The position numbers were made by a program, and so were the translations under genes. The notes below the pieces were generated by a model. The model searched no databases, was not told where the DNA came from, and worked only from the letters and a program-made list of their open reading frames with translations. Positions 63,954 through 64,000 of a DNA stretch of 64,000 bases are shown here, piece after piece (the stretch's first letter is position 1; each line of letters opens with the position of its first letter). The stretch comes from an uncultured Clostridia bacterium (GTDB taxonomy: Bacteria; Bacillota; Clostridia; Oscillospirales; Acutalibacteraceae), in assembly GCA_946493765.1 (NCBI GenBank), contig CAMMAZ010000001.1, positions 62,001 through 126,000 of the forward strand. The letters are read 5' to 3'.

Positions 63954-64000
63954 TTTAAAATCAACCCCTTTTTGATGCTAGTATGTGCTGATTTTAAAAA

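Overview
The window looks like chromosome of a spore-forming, anaerobic Clostridia member, most likely of the Ruminococcaceae/Oscillospiraceae type. The evidence is spore genes (ytfJ/gerW, a DacF-like carboxypeptidase, spoIIM, a SpoVB/YabM-type flippase, an alpha/beta SASP), a dockerin-bearing glycosidase, oxygen-independent radical-SAM haem-type enzymes (hemW, hemZ), frequent TTG starts and consensus sigma-A promoters. No rRNA, CRISPR array, transposase, integrase or phage gene was seen.

Layout. 1-3.8 kb: scpB (cut by the window edge), a DUF2953 protein, ytfJ, a D,D-carboxypeptidase, rluB and a small unknown. 3.8-4.7 kb: tRNA-Lys, then a THF riboswitch and terminator in front of a FolT-type ECF substrate protein. 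4.7-11.5 kb (minus): membrane protein, xerD, spoIIM, proC, a class-V desulfurase with a DUF3343 partner, ispF, hemW. 11.7-15.5 kb (plus): RNase J with a Lys-rich tail, ybaB, recR, smpB, tmRNA.

15.5-25.6 kb is an AT-rich accessory island between ssrA and a cytidine deaminase-family gene (cdd). It is built as two cassettes. Each starts with a related ~105-bp repeat and ends in the same cdd promoter/leader/5' coding block; the first cdd is truncated and the second intact, exactly 7,962 bp apart. Cassette 1 holds a 31-aa membrane peptide gene, a lipoprotein gene and a free-standing ~69-nt structured RNA. Cassette 2 holds a damaged peptide-maturation locus: two ABC transporters, a radical SAM protein lacking its C-terminal domain, an S8-protease remnant joined to a clostridial peptide-maturation-type protein, and an unknown.

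25.7-31.1 kb: an unknown, a WYL regulator, a ribose-5-phosphate isomerase B/nucleoside hydrolase fusion, a DUF4380 protein and a secreted GH5 enzyme with N-terminal dockerin. 31.2-40.3 kb (minus): ftsH, tilS, dnaB, rplI, gdpP, dnaX and SRP RNA. 40.4-45.8 kb (plus): enolase, a two-gene FtsX/MacB-type ABC exporter, DUF1905. 45.9-50.7 kb (minus): RqcP-like S4 protein, SGNH hydrolase, HU, mazG, flippase, mtnN. 50.7-59.6 kb (minus): zinc ribbon, hemZ, metallo-hydrolase, rel, recJ, alanine racemase-like, FemX-like. 59.7-64 kb: polysaccharide deacetylase, DUF1292, a 6S-like RNA, a GH16 lipoprotein, a c-di-GMP riboswitch controlling a secreted protein, a SASP and a 47-aa gene.

The most interesting parts are the ssrA-cdd two-cassette island, the small stand-alone RNA, two riboswitches whose terminators also hide the Shine-Dalgarno site, the RpiB-nucleoside hydrolase fusion, and several genes shorter than 60 codons. 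All family calls come from reading the sequence; no database search was run.
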